The notes under the pieces were generated by a model that made no database searches, was not told the DNA's origin, and saw nothing but the letters and a program-made list of their open reading frames with translations. DNA of 64,000 nt, taken from Polynucleobacter sp. GWA2_45_21 (GTDB lineage Bacteria; Pseudomonadota; Gammaproteobacteria; Burkholderiales; Burkholderiaceae). Positions 20,689 through 28,033 of this stretch are shown here, piece by piece; positions within the stretch are counted from its first letter, which is position 1; the number at the start of each line of letters is the position of its first letter. The DNA is taken from NCBI RefSeq assembly GCF_001830325.1, contig NZ_MHZG01000001.1, forward strand, positions 248,001 through 312,000, given 5' to 3'. The position numbers were made by a program, and so were the translations under genes.

Positions 20689-21285
20689 TCAGGACTCCAA
20701 TTGAAAGTGGATCGGTAGTTGATAACATTCAGGTGCATTTTCTGATGTCGCATTCAGCGCCGAAAATCTCCATGCTTTTACTGCTTCAATAGCAGACCGA
20801 TCTAAGTTTTGGTAGCCCGAGCTTTGGGTCATTTGCACGCTCTCGACAAAGCCACGAGATTCAATACATAGCTGGAGATGAACAGCTCCTTGCTCACCCA
20901 TGCGCCGACTCGCTAGCGGATAAGAAGGCTTCGGATTAAAAAATAGACTTCTTCCTGCAAGTTCATGAGCACTTTTCTTGGATGATGAACCCTGCTGAGC
21001 AGCATTCTGTACCGCAGGCCTTCCTTGAGTTGAGATAGTTGCGGTAGAGACATCATTTTTTGTAGCAAGCGGGGAAATATTGACACGATTTGAGAATTGA
21101 TTTTGAGCTTGAGTGCTAGAGCGGCTCTCCCCGCCGTGCAAACTGAGGGTAATGACATTCTGTGAATCAGAATGCAATACTCCTAATGAGGTATACAAAG
21201 TCAAGATAAGTAATCCCACATGCACAGCAAGAACCAAGCAGACAAATGGGAAATATCTTCCAAGCGTGGATTGCTGGTCCTTCAC
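20689..21285 (-). CDS. tonB: TonB-family energy transducer
   Basis: Inner membrane protein that couples the proton-motive force to outer membrane receptors. Of 198 residues, about 12-32 form the single anchor helix, a long Ser/Gln-rich periplasmic linker follows (lacking the usual Pro-Glu/Pro-Lys repeats), and residues 115-195 are the TonB C-terminal domain (YPLASRRMGEQGAVHLQ, SSGYQNLDRSAIEAVKAWRF). The start is GTG at 21285 with AAGG 7 bases upstream. It is the first gene of the iron operon, 38 bases after the Fur box. No exbB/exbD accompany it, so it must borrow them. Confidence 0.88.
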   Translation of the reverse strand: MKDQQSTLGRYFPFVCLVLAVHVGLLILTLYTSLGVLHSDSQNVITLSLHGGESRSSTQAQNQFSNRVNISPLATKNDVSTATISTQGRPAVQNAAQQGSSSKKSAHELAGRSLFFNPKPSYPLASRRMGEQGAVHLQLCIESRGFVESVQMTQSSGYQNLDRSAIEAVKAWRFSALNATSENAPECYQLPIHFQLES

Positions 21286-21323
21286 AAAAATACCTTTTTA
21301 CACATTGACACACCCATATTAGA

Positions 21324-21338
21324 TGATAATTATTCTCA
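21324..21338 (-). promoter_or_regulatory. Fur box upstream of the tonB-hemP-receptor operon
   Basis: TGATAATTATTCTCA matches the 7-1-7 Fur consensus TGATAATNATTATCA at all but one defined position; read on the minus strand it is TGAGAATAATTATCA. It lies 39 bases before the tonB GTG and just upstream of a TAATAT that could be a -10 box. Iron repression of the operon follows if a Fur protein is present. Confidence 0.85.
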
Positions 21339-21431
21339 TTTATTTTATGGAATGGCAATGGCATTAACAACCCCTGCAAGCAAGTGGACGAATGCTGTAG
21401 GGGTATTAAAAGTTTACGAAAGTAACAAAAA

Positions 21432-22622
21432 TTACTTAACTGCTAAGCGCCACAGAGATGTGGTTTCAGCAGATCTTGGAAAGTACAGAAGGTCAGATTG
21501 ATCAAAAGGCTTATGGTGCTTTGGCTTAGTATCAATACGATTAATTACCTTAAGCCCTCCTGCCTCAATCCACTCTAGCAATTCTTTTCTTGCTCTTAAC
21601 CCGAGATGCTCGGCTAAGTCAGACAAAATTAACCAAGCCTCTCCATCGGGTAGTAAATGGTTTTTTAAATCAACTAAAAACCATTTCAGCATTTGGCTCT
21701 CAGGGTCATAAACAGCATGCTCCAAAGTGGAACTGGGTCTTGCGGGTATCCACGGAGGATTGCAAACAATCAAAGATGCTTTCTCTTGCGGAAATAAATT
21801 AGCCTTGATGATTTGGATGCTGGAATCCAAACTCAATCGCTTGATATTTTCTTGAGCACAAGCAAGCGCTCGATCATCTTGATCAGTGGCAACAATCTTT
21901 TGTACGCCTCGCATTGCCAAGATAACTGACAACACGCCAGTCCCTACGCCGATATCAAAAGCAATGGACTCTTTTTCGAGTGATTTAGGCAACGGGGCGC
22001 TACAAACTAACTCGAGATACTCCCCGCGTATCGGCGAGAAAACACCATAATGGGGGTATATAAAAATAGGTTCGCCTTCCCCATCAGCGAGAACGGGTAC
22101 ACCATTTTTACGCCACTCATGTGCACTGATCACTCCCAAGAGCTCACGCAAGGAAATCACATAAGACTCAGTAGTTAAGCCATAGGCCTCAAGGCAAGCA
22201 ACCGAAACATCAGGCGCGCGTCGCAATGGAATAGTGTGATCAAGATTGCATTGAATTAGCAACATGCCGAGGATTCGAGCTCTTTGTGACTGAATCAAAC
22301 GATGCTTGTTAAATAGATCAATCGAAGTTGGCGATTGAAGATCACCGGAAGATTGATCTACTCTCTTACCAGCGCGCTTGGATTTCTTAGAGGGCTTATC
22401 AATGCGTCTTACCAAAGCTTGCAATAACTGACGGGCATTCTGGAAATCACCCTTCCATAAGATCGCAGTTCCCTCACAGGCTAGGCGATAGGCGTCGTCC
22501 GCCGTGAGGGTGTCATCAGCAATGACTACCCGTTTATGCGCAGCAATGCCATTCTCAGAATGCCAGGCCGCTGAATATGTCTGACCACCTTCTTGCCAGG
22601 TAATGGAGTTGCTCTGGCTCAT
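21432..22622 (-). CDS. Class I SAM-dependent methyltransferase (PrmC/RlmG-like)
   Basis: A 396-residue protein with an N-terminal half of unclear fold (about 1-200, including a lysine/arginine-rich stretch near 80-92) and a C-terminal Rossmann methyltransferase. Motif I is AFDIGVGTGVLSVIL (about residues 222-236) and the acceptor motif is NPPW (about 290), the signature of enzymes that methylate amide or exocyclic nitrogens in proteins, rRNA or DNA. It resembles RlmF/RlmG or HemK-like enzymes, but the substrate cannot be named. It is 3 bases downstream of the carboxymuconolactone-decarboxylase-like gene and probably co-transcribed. Confidence 0.8.
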   Translation of the reverse strand: MSQSNSITWQEGGQTYSAAWHSENGIAAHKRVVIADDTLTADDAYRLACEGTAILWKGDFQNARQLLQALVRRIDKPSKKSKRAGKRVDQSSGDLQSPTSIDLFNKHRLIQSQRARILGMLLIQCNLDHTIPLRRAPDVSVACLEAYGLTTESYVISLRELLGVISAHEWRKNGVPVLADGEGEPIFIYPHYGVFSPIRGEYLELVCSAPLPKSLEKESIAFDIGVGTGVLSVILAMRGVQKIVATDQDDRALACAQENIKRLSLDSSIQIIKANLFPQEKASLIVCNPPWIPARPSSTLEHAVYDPESQMLKWFLVDLKNHLLPDGEAWLILSDLAEHLGLRARKELLEWIEAGGLKVINRIDTKPKHHKPFDQSDLLYFPRSAETTSLWRLAVK

Positions 22623-22625
22623 GAA

Positions 22626-23177
22626 TTACTCAGGAGGATGCTCCTCAGGATTCACATCCAAGGCAATCAAAAATCGAGAAACCATGTTGTAGGCCGCCAC
22701 CACAGTCACAAGCTCAACAGTGTCAGTATTGCCAAGCGCGGTTTGCAAACGTTTCATCAGCGCACTATCAACCTGAATATTGCGTGTCATCTGAAATGTC
22801 AGCTCTACCGCATCGTTTTCAAGGGTAGAGAACAAGGTGGTTGGGAAGTTAGGCTGGCCAATTAAACGCAGCGCCTTCACTTGTTCCTCGGTACCGCCTG
22901 CTTTGATAAATGGAGGAGCGTGATGAAAAAACTCGTACTCAGCACCATTGAGAACAGCTACCCCACACATTGCAAGTTCACGCAGCTTTGGATCCAAGGA
23001 GAGGTTATTGCGTATCTCACCAACAAAATGATTCCAGCCCTCAGCAATGGGGGTGCTGTGTAACAGCATGCGGTCTAAATTGATGAATTGGCCACCTCGA
23101 CGCTGGCGAATCGCGGCGACTAGCTCGGCCGGCTCTGCCAAATCCATAGGCTGGTAAGGGATTAAACGTTCAGACAT
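22626..23177 (-). CDS. Carboxymuconolactone decarboxylase / AhpD-like protein
   Basis: A 183-residue all-helical protein of the CMD/AhpD family. RELAMCGVAVLNGAEYEFFHHAPPF holds the family core (about residues 75-100), although the CxxC of peroxidase-type AhpD is reduced to a single Cys, so disulfide reductase activity is doubtful. The ATG at 23177 (MSERLIPYQPMD) is preferred to upstream in-frame starts because the homologous region begins there. It precedes the methyltransferase by 3 bases. A role in aromatic catabolism or redox defence is possible; neither is supported by neighbours. Confidence 0.78.
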   Translation of the reverse strand: MSERLIPYQPMDLAEPAELVAAIRQRRGGQFINLDRMLLHSTPIAEGWNHFVGEIRNNLSLDPKLRELAMCGVAVLNGAEYEFFHHAPPFIKAGGTEEQVKALRLIGQPNFPTTLFSTLENDAVELTFQMTRNIQVDSALMKRLQTALGNTDTVELVTVVAAYNMVSRFLIALDVNPEEHPPE

Positions 23178-23280
23178 GGGTGCTCTTTGGGTTTTTATAG
23201 GATTGGGTCTGTAGGATCGTAGATTATCACTCGAATACCATCTTCCTCGATAATGTCGCAATCGACACAAAATATTTGCC

Positions 23281-24048
23281 ATGAAACCGATTCTGAACAT
23301 AGCCGCCTACTTATTTGTCAGCCTAGACAATCTGATTGAATTGCGCGCCAAAATTCTTGAAGAATGCAACGCCCGGCAACTTAAGGGAACCATCCTCTTA
23401 ACGGGGGAAGGCATCAATATGTTCTTGGCTGGTAGTGAGCCAGAGTTAAGGGGCTTTTTGGATTGGCTGCGATTAGATCCACGTTTCAAATTATTGGAAT
23501 CAAAAGATAGCTGGTCCGAAACACAACCATTCAAAAAAATGTTGGTCAAGATTAAGAATGAAATCATTCGGATGAATCACCCTGCGATTCGTCCAGAAGA
23601 AGGTCGTGCAAATTTCATTACACCGAAGAAATTACAAGAATGGCTCGATCGCGGAACGGACGACTTAGGTCGCCCTGTAGTCATGGTGGACACGCGCAAT
23701 GCATTCGAAGTTGAGTATGGGACGTTTGAGAATGCACTGCATTTCAATATCGAGAAATTTACAGAATTTCCAGCAGCAATCACTGCGCATAAAGATGCAC
23801 TAGCCGATAAAACATTGGTAAGCTTTTGCACTGGCGGAATTCGCTGCGAAAAATCCGGTCTCTACATGCGTGAGATTGGTATGCAGCATAGCTATCAGCT
23901 AGAGGGCGGCATCCTCAAATACTTCGAGGAAGTTGGCTCAGACCACTACACTGGGAGTTGCTTTGTATTTGATGAGAGAGAGGCTCTAGAGCCCAACCTG
24001 GACTCTATCCCACTAGAGCGCTCTATTCGTAAAAAACAAACTGCCTAA
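23281..24048 (+). CDS. trhO: tRNA uridine(34) hydroxylase, rhodanese-domain protein
   Basis: UPF0176/TrhO family protein of 255 residues that, in E. coli, hydroxylates uridine 34 of certain tRNAs to 5-hydroxyuridine. An N-terminal acylphosphatase-like domain (about 1-100; GTILLTGEGINMFLAG) precedes a rhodanese domain (about 120-225). The catalytic cysteine lies in FCTGGIRCEKSG, the exact family motif. The C-terminal Cys-rich extension of longer homologues is mostly absent, with one Cys in TGSCFVFD. It is monocistronic, convergent with the next small gene. Confidence 0.9.
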   Translation: MKPILNIAAYLFVSLDNLIELRAKILEECNARQLKGTILLTGEGINMFLAGSEPELRGFLDWLRLDPRFKLLESKDSWSETQPFKKMLVKIKNEIIRMNHPAIRPEEGRANFITPKKLQEWLDRGTDDLGRPVVMVDTRNAFEVEYGTFENALHFNIEKFTEFPAAITAHKDALADKTLVSFCTGGIRCEKSGLYMREIGMQHSYQLEGGILKYFEEVGSDHYTGSCFVFDEREALEPNLDSIPLERSIRKKQTA

Positions 24049-24059
24049 ATACTAAAAAC

Positions 24060-24362
24060 CTAGTCGGATTTACCGACCAAAGTCATGTGCTCAACAAAAG
24101 GTGGCTTTGCAAAGAAAGGGCCAACAATGGCTCGCCAATCAGCAAATGCTGCTGACCCCCGAAAGTCCACAGTGTGATTTTCCAAACTATCCCAGTAAAT
24201 TAGCAGCAAGTATCGTGCTGGACTCTCAATAGTGCGGTTCACCTTAAATCCTCGAAACCCTTTAGCTTTGGAGATCACAGTATTGACGCCATGCAAAATG
24301 GCTTCTTCAAACTCAGCAGACTTACTAGGATCAATTTCTATATCGCAGTGTTCCAAAATCAT
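24060..24362 (-). CDS. Antibiotic biosynthesis monooxygenase (ABM) fold protein
   Basis: A 100-residue dimeric alpha/beta barrel protein beginning MILEHCDIEIDPSKSAEFEE. The pattern of GFRGFKVNRTIESPARYLLLIYWDSLENH and a C-terminal PPFVEHMTLV is typical of the ABM domain, used by small oxygenases and heme-degrading or quinone-forming enzymes. The ATG at 24362 has AAGGA 6 bases upstream. It lies between trhO (convergent) and a divergent 2-hydroxyacid dehydrogenase. No substrate can be proposed; many members have no known reaction. Confidence 0.82.
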   Translation of the reverse strand: MILEHCDIEIDPSKSAEFEEAILHGVNTVISKAKGFRGFKVNRTIESPARYLLLIYWDSLENHTVDFRGSAAFADWRAIVGPFFAKPPFVEHMTLVGKSD

Positions 24363-24436
24363 GGGTATTCCTTTATCAAAATCAATAAAGATAGATAGTA
24401 AACTCAAACAGCATAATTAATAACGATTCGAGAGAC

Positions 24437-25411
24437 ATGGCTAATTTACCTAACGTTGTCATTCTTGGCGACTATGAGCGCGCCCTCCGTCGCTTTTCCA
24501 ATTGGGACAAAGTAGATCGGCGCTGCCATATCACCATTCATCATGAACCCCTTCATGGTGAAGCCCTATATGAAGCAATTAAAGATGCAGATGTCATTGT
24601 ACTGGTGAGGGATCGCACCCCGTTTAATGAAGCTCTAATTGCTCGCCTCCCAAAGCTGAAGTTATTCCTATTTACCGGCAAGCGTAACGGCACCCTAGAT
24701 GCACCTGCCCTGATTTCACGCAATATTCCGGTCGCCTGCACGCCAGGAGGCCCCTCCAAGGAAACTACTACCGAGTTAACTTGGGCTTTAATTCTAGGTG
24801 CTTCAAAACATTTAGTTCGCCAAAATAACTTGTTGCACTCAGGTGGCTGGCGCGATGAACTTTCTGTTCTACCAATGCTCTCCGGTGAACGTCTTGGAAT
24901 TATTGGCTTAGGCTCGATCGGTAGTGCCGTTGCCAAAGTGGGGAAAGCCTTTGGAATGGAGCTTGTCACCTGGAGCCCCAATATGACCACTGAACGGGCT
25001 GCCGCCCAAAATGCCAAGTCCGTCAGTCTAGAAGAGCTTCTAAAAACATCTAAGGTTGTTAGTCTGCATCTCGTAGCTGGGCCAAAAACAAAGGGATTGA
25101 TTGGCGCCCAAGAATTAGCGATGATGCGGTCCGACGCACTGCTCGTGAACACCTCACGTTCCGCCCTCATTAATACACAGGCCCTACAAGCAGCGCTAGC
25201 CGCTGGTAGGCCCGGTCAAGCAGCCATTGATGTATTTGAGATTGAGCCACTCCCCATAGATGATGCCCTAAGAAACATACCCAATTTACTTACCACGCCT
25301 CACCTAGGGTTTGTGGCTGAACCTGTTTTTGCAACATTCTCCAAAGGAATTGTTGATACTCTAGAGTCATGGCTCGAGCACAAGCCGCTACTACATCCAT
25401 TTGAGCCTTAA
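24437..25411 (+). CDS. D-2-hydroxyacid dehydrogenase
   Basis: NAD(P)-dependent oxidoreductase of 324 residues acting on a D-2-hydroxy acid and its keto form. The nucleotide fold GLGSIGSAVAKVGKAFGM is at about residues 152-169. The catalytic arginine lies in NTSRSALI, the glutamate in FEIEPLP and the histidine in TPHLGFVAE, so the triad is complete. Substrate is unknown; the family includes phosphoglycerate and glyoxylate reductases. Its end overlaps the possible TTG start of the chromate transporter gene, so the two could be co-transcribed. Confidence 0.88.
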   Translation: MANLPNVVILGDYERALRRFSNWDKVDRRCHITIHHEPLHGEALYEAIKDADVIVLVRDRTPFNEALIARLPKLKLFLFTGKRNGTLDAPALISRNIPVACTPGGPSKETTTELTWALILGASKHLVRQNNLLHSGGWRDELSVLPMLSGERLGIIGLGSIGSAVAKVGKAFGMELVTWSPNMTTERAAAQNAKSVSLEELLKTSKVVSLHLVAGPKTKGLIGAQELAMMRSDALLVNTSRSALINTQALQAALAAGRPGQAAIDVFEIEPLPIDDALRNIPNLLTTPHLGFVAEPVFATFSKGIVDTLESWLEHKPLLHPFEP

Positions 25412-25958
25412 TCATTCTTTGAAGACGCTTACTCCGACAGAATTATTTATCAGCTTCAGCAAAATCGGTATGTCTGGTTTTGGTGGTGTCCTGCCATGGG
25501 CGCGACGCACACTAGTTGAGCAAGACAAAATTCTGACGTCTGAAGAGTTCAGCTCCATCCTAGGTATCTGCCAAATTGTTCCCGGCCCAAATATTGTCAA
25601 CCTAGCAGTGTGTATTGGCTCACGCTTTGGTGGGGCCAGGGGTGCTTTTGCAGCAGTTGCAGGCCTGACATTGGGGCCAATTTGTATCGTCATGTTGCTG
25701 GCACTCCTGTATACACACTATAGCTATTTGGAATCAGCTCAAGGGGCTCTACGAGGAATATCTGCTGTTGGCGTTGGCTTAATCGCCTCCACTGGCATCA
25801 AGATGTTGCGTGATGAGTTGCGCTTTCCGGCAATGCTCCTGGTGGTGCTTGTGACTGTAATTGCTGCCAGCTACTACCAGCTTGGTCTTGGCTGGGTGGT
25901 GCTGATTGCATCACCACTTGCTTGGATTTTGGCGCAAAAGAAAGCTCGCAAACTATGA
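25401..25958 (+). CDS. chrA: Chromate transporter, N-terminal-type half
   Basis: Membrane protein of about 185 residues of the short-chain CHR family, with some six hydrophobic segments. The family motif FGGVLPWARRTLVEQ and CQIVPGPNIVNLAVCIG are at about residues 28-68. CHR proteins export chromate or related oxyanions. The start is uncertain: no ATG precedes the conserved core, and TTG at 25401 or 25419 are candidates without a clear ribosome site. It overlaps the second half by ATGA. Together they correspond to the two halves of full-length ChrA. Confidence 0.85.
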   Translation: MSLNHSLKTLTPTELFISFSKIGMSGFGGVLPWARRTLVEQDKILTSEEFSSILGICQIVPGPNIVNLAVCIGSRFGGARGAFAAVAGLTLGPICIVMLLALLYTHYSYLESAQGALRGISAVGVGLIASTGIKMLRDELRFPAMLLVVLVTVIAASYYQLGLGWVVLIASPLAWILAQKKARKL

Positions 25959-26476
25959 GTATTTTGCTGAGCCTGTTTCTCAAGCTATCGGCTTTTTCGC
26001 TCATTGCATTCGGCGGAGTAAATGCACTACTTCCCAGCCTACTCAATTTATCGGTTTACCAAGAGCATTGGATAGACCTTCAAACTTTTGCCGATTACTT
26101 TGCAATTGCTCAGGCCGCTCCAGGGCCAAACTTCATGACAGTCACGCTGATTGGATGGCATGTCTATGGAGTTTTAGGTGCCCTGATTGCAACCATTGCC
26201 ATTTCGTGGCCTTCCTCCATCTTGGTTTATCACTTGCAGCGTCTGATCTTGAGCATGAAGGATCAGCACAAAAAGAAGTCTATTCAATATGCAGCGGCAG
26301 CTCTTGCCATTGGCTTAGTGCTTTCTTCAGCGTGGCAAATTGCACTACAAATTAATCACAGCTATGCCGCATATGCACTCACACTCACCACCATTGGAGT
26401 TACTGTTTTTACTCGCTGGCACCCTTTGTATTTAATTGGTCTAGGAGCGGCTTTGGGCGCCTTGGGGCTCATCTAA
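25955..26476 (+). CDS. chrA: Chromate transporter, C-terminal-type half
   Basis: Second short-chain CHR protein, 173 residues. It opens with LKLSAFSLIAFGGVNALLPSLL and repeats the FADYFAIAQAAPGPNFM motif (about residues 47-63) seen in its partner, which is the internal duplication of the CHR superfamily. The ATG at 25955 overlaps the TGA of the first half, so the two are translationally coupled and probably form a heterodimer. It ends 3 bases from the convergent fluoride channel gene. Whether chromate is the real substrate in this organism is inference. Confidence 0.87.
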   Translation: MSILLSLFLKLSAFSLIAFGGVNALLPSLLNLSVYQEHWIDLQTFADYFAIAQAAPGPNFMTVTLIGWHVYGVLGALIATIAISWPSSILVYHLQRLILSMKDQHKKKSIQYAAAALAIGLVLSSAWQIALQINHSYAAYALTLTTIGVTVFTRWHPLYLIGLGAALGALGLI

Positions 26477-26479
26477 AGT

Positions 26480-26857
26480 TTACTTCAGTGCCTGGTAGGT
26501 CAAAATACCCAAGAAGGTTAAGGCGAGCGAGCCAAACAAATTTAGAAGTGCAGTTCCTAGCGCCCATGTCATTTCGCCACGCTGCATAAAACCAACCACT
26601 TCAGCAGAAAAACTAGAGAAAGTGGTGAGGCCACCCAAGAAGCCAGTAATGATGAACAACTTCCATTCAGGGGAAAGACTTGGGTTATTGCCAAAGAAGG
26701 CTACGCCAATTCCAATCAAGTAGCCGCCAACCATATTGGAGATAAAAGTTCCCAAAGGAAGCGTCGCCGCAAGACCAACTGTTGCAAGATTAAACCCGGC
26801 TCTCAGCAAAGCTCCGAAACCAGCACCACAGAAGATTGCAAGAATAGATAGCCACAT
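26480..26857 (-). CDS. crcB: Fluoride ion channel CrcB/Fluc
   Basis: Small four-helix membrane protein of 125 residues that dimerises in antiparallel fashion to form a fluoride-selective pore. Visible signatures are GAGFGALLRAGFN (about residues 10-22), GTFISNMVGGYLIG with the conserved Asn and Gly pair (about 36-49), and GFLGGLTTFSSFSAEV with the phenylalanine box (about 73-88). It is single-copy here and lies 9 bases downstream of the LigB-type dioxygenase gene. I saw no fluoride riboswitch-like leader in that gap. Confidence 0.94.
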   Translation of the reverse strand: MWLSILAIFCGAGFGALLRAGFNLATVGLAATLPLGTFISNMVGGYLIGIGVAFFGNNPSLSPEWKLFIITGFLGGLTTFSSFSAEVVGFMQRGEMTWALGTALLNLFGSLALTFLGILTYQALK

Positions 26858-26866
26858 ATTAGATAT

Positions 26867-27646
26867 TTATTGAATTGAAAAAGTAAGCATACCGATGGAA
26901 CCCATTTCTATTCCATCCACCAATACTTTAGGTACCTCATCGTGTTCTTGCAAAGCAAGGATATACAAGGCAGGCCAATAATGTTCAGAGGTTGGAATAG
27001 ACAAATGAGCAGAGTCACCAAATTGCTCCCAATGAATCAAAGTCTCATGGTGACTAGCCTTCATCTCTGAAACAAAGAAATCATTGAACTCTCTAGCCCA
27101 TGGATAGGGTGTTACACCCTCACCCCAATCAATGGTGCGTAAGTTATGCACAACATTGCCACTCGCCAAAATCAGAATATTCTCATCACGCAAAGGACGT
27201 AACTTCTTGGCAAGTTCGTAGTGCTCATCCGCAGACATTGCGCCATCTAGACTCAACTGAACTACAGGAACATCAGCATCGGGATAAAGGTGTTTGAGGA
27301 CAGACCAGGCACCATGATCAATACCCCATTCATTCTCTTCAAGAACAACGGGAACATCTAGCAGCTCTTTCACTCGATCAGCTAACGCGGGACTACCAGG
27401 CGCTGGATATTGAATATCAAACAAGGCTTGCGGAAATCCACCAAAGTCATGAATTGTTTTGGGTTTAGGCATTGCGGTAACCCACACTCCCCGGGTTACC
27501 CAATGTGCCGAGATGACTAGGATGGCATCTGGACGTTTAAGCGATTTACCAAGACTGGCCCATGCCGCCGTGTAGCGATTGGGCTCAATAGCGTACATCG
27601 GACTGCCATGGCCAGCAAATACTGCAGGTTGGCGATGGCTAGTCAT
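26867..27646 (-). CDS. ygiD: LigB/DODA-type extradiol dioxygenase
   Basis: A 259-residue non-heme metal protein of the class III extradiol family. Metal-ligand histidines lie in GHGSPM (about residue 13), SAHW (about 47), and NEWGIDHGAWSVL (about 112), and a further SGNVVHNL (about 167) follows. YgiD-type enzymes cleave catechols such as 3,4-dihydroxyphenylalanine in vitro; the physiological substrate is unknown. It is followed closely by crcB and preceded by two small genes on the same strand. The symbol is by similarity only. Confidence 0.85.
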   Translation of the reverse strand: MTSHRQPAVFAGHGSPMYAIEPNRYTAAWASLGKSLKRPDAILVISAHWVTRGVWVTAMPKPKTIHDFGGFPQALFDIQYPAPGSPALADRVKELLDVPVVLEENEWGIDHGAWSVLKHLYPDADVPVVQLSLDGAMSADEHYELAKKLRPLRDENILILASGNVVHNLRTIDWGEGVTPYPWAREFNDFFVSEMKASHHETLIHWEQFGDSAHLSIPTSEHYWPALYILALQEHDEVPKVLVDGIEMGSIGMLTFSIQ

Positions 27647-27655
27647 TAATGCAGA

Positions 27656-27793
27656 TTAGCCGAATACGTAACCAGTATGAGCAGCAACCAATGCAAACAA
27701 AATAGCCAGGCTAGTAGCGGCTGCCAACATCACGATCAAAGTGATGATTTTCTTATTGACTTCGTCTTTTGACTCGTTATGCCATTCGTTCAT
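27656..27793 (-). CDS. Small single-span membrane protein (45 aa), uncharacterised
   Basis: Not recognised. A 45-residue frame starting at ATG 27793 begins MNEWHNESKDEVNKK, a charged cytoplasmic-looking segment, followed by one hydrophobic helix (about residues 16-38) and a short HTGYVFG end. The layout is that of a single-pass membrane peptide. It lies 9 bases upstream of the dioxygenase start on the same strand. The codon use and compact spacing support a real gene, but no functional clue is visible and no strong ribosome site was found. Confidence 0.62.
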   Translation of the reverse strand: MNEWHNESKDEVNKKIITLIVMLAAATSLAILFALVAAHTGYVFG

Positions 27794-27837
27794 GCTAAAT
27801 CCTCATTAAACACATTAATTAGTGCTGCAATTATCCA

Positions 27838-28005
27838 CTATCGGCCGCGGCCAGCCTTACGCATCATGCCTTTTCCGCCGCCAAAGCCTGCTTGAGGCCT
27901 GCCACCAGGACCAGATGGGCCTTTTGGGGCTGGTGGACGGGCTACCGGCTTGGCTGCCACTGGTTTAGCCAGGGTCTTTGATTCAGGTTTTTTATCGTCA
28001 GTCAC
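27838..28005 (-). CDS. Small basic Pro/Gly-rich protein (55 aa), uncharacterised
   Basis: Not recognised. A 55-residue frame starts at GTG 28005 with a near-ideal AGGAG 6 bases upstream. It has an acidic start (TDDKKPESK), a Pro/Ala/Lys-rich middle (AKPVAAKPVARPPAPKGP) and a Gly/Arg/Lys end (FGGGKGMMRKAGRGR). The composition is like disordered nucleic-acid-binding tails. It lies divergently 28 bases from the S2P-like protease gene and upstream of the small membrane protein. Low-complexity content makes similarity evidence weak; the ribosome site is the main support. Confidence 0.6.
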   Translation of the reverse strand: MTDDKKPESKTLAKPVAAKPVARPPAPKGPSGPGGRPQAGFGGGKGMMRKAGRGR

Positions 28006-28033
28006 TTTTTGCTCCTATGGATATCATATTGCC

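Noticed and set aside
24553..25170. Long open frame on the minus strand opposite the 2-hydroxyacid dehydrogenase
   Set aside because: The plus-strand frame has all catalytic motifs of a complete dehydrogenase; the opposite frame has no recognisable domain and no ribosome site.
25906..26355. Alternative plus-strand frame across the second chromate-transporter half
   Set aside because: It is shifted relative to the ATGA-coupled frame that carries the CHR motifs; it has no membrane-protein pattern.
26857..26867. Fluoride riboswitch upstream of crcB
   Set aside because: The gap to the upstream gene is only about 9 bases, too short for a riboswitch.
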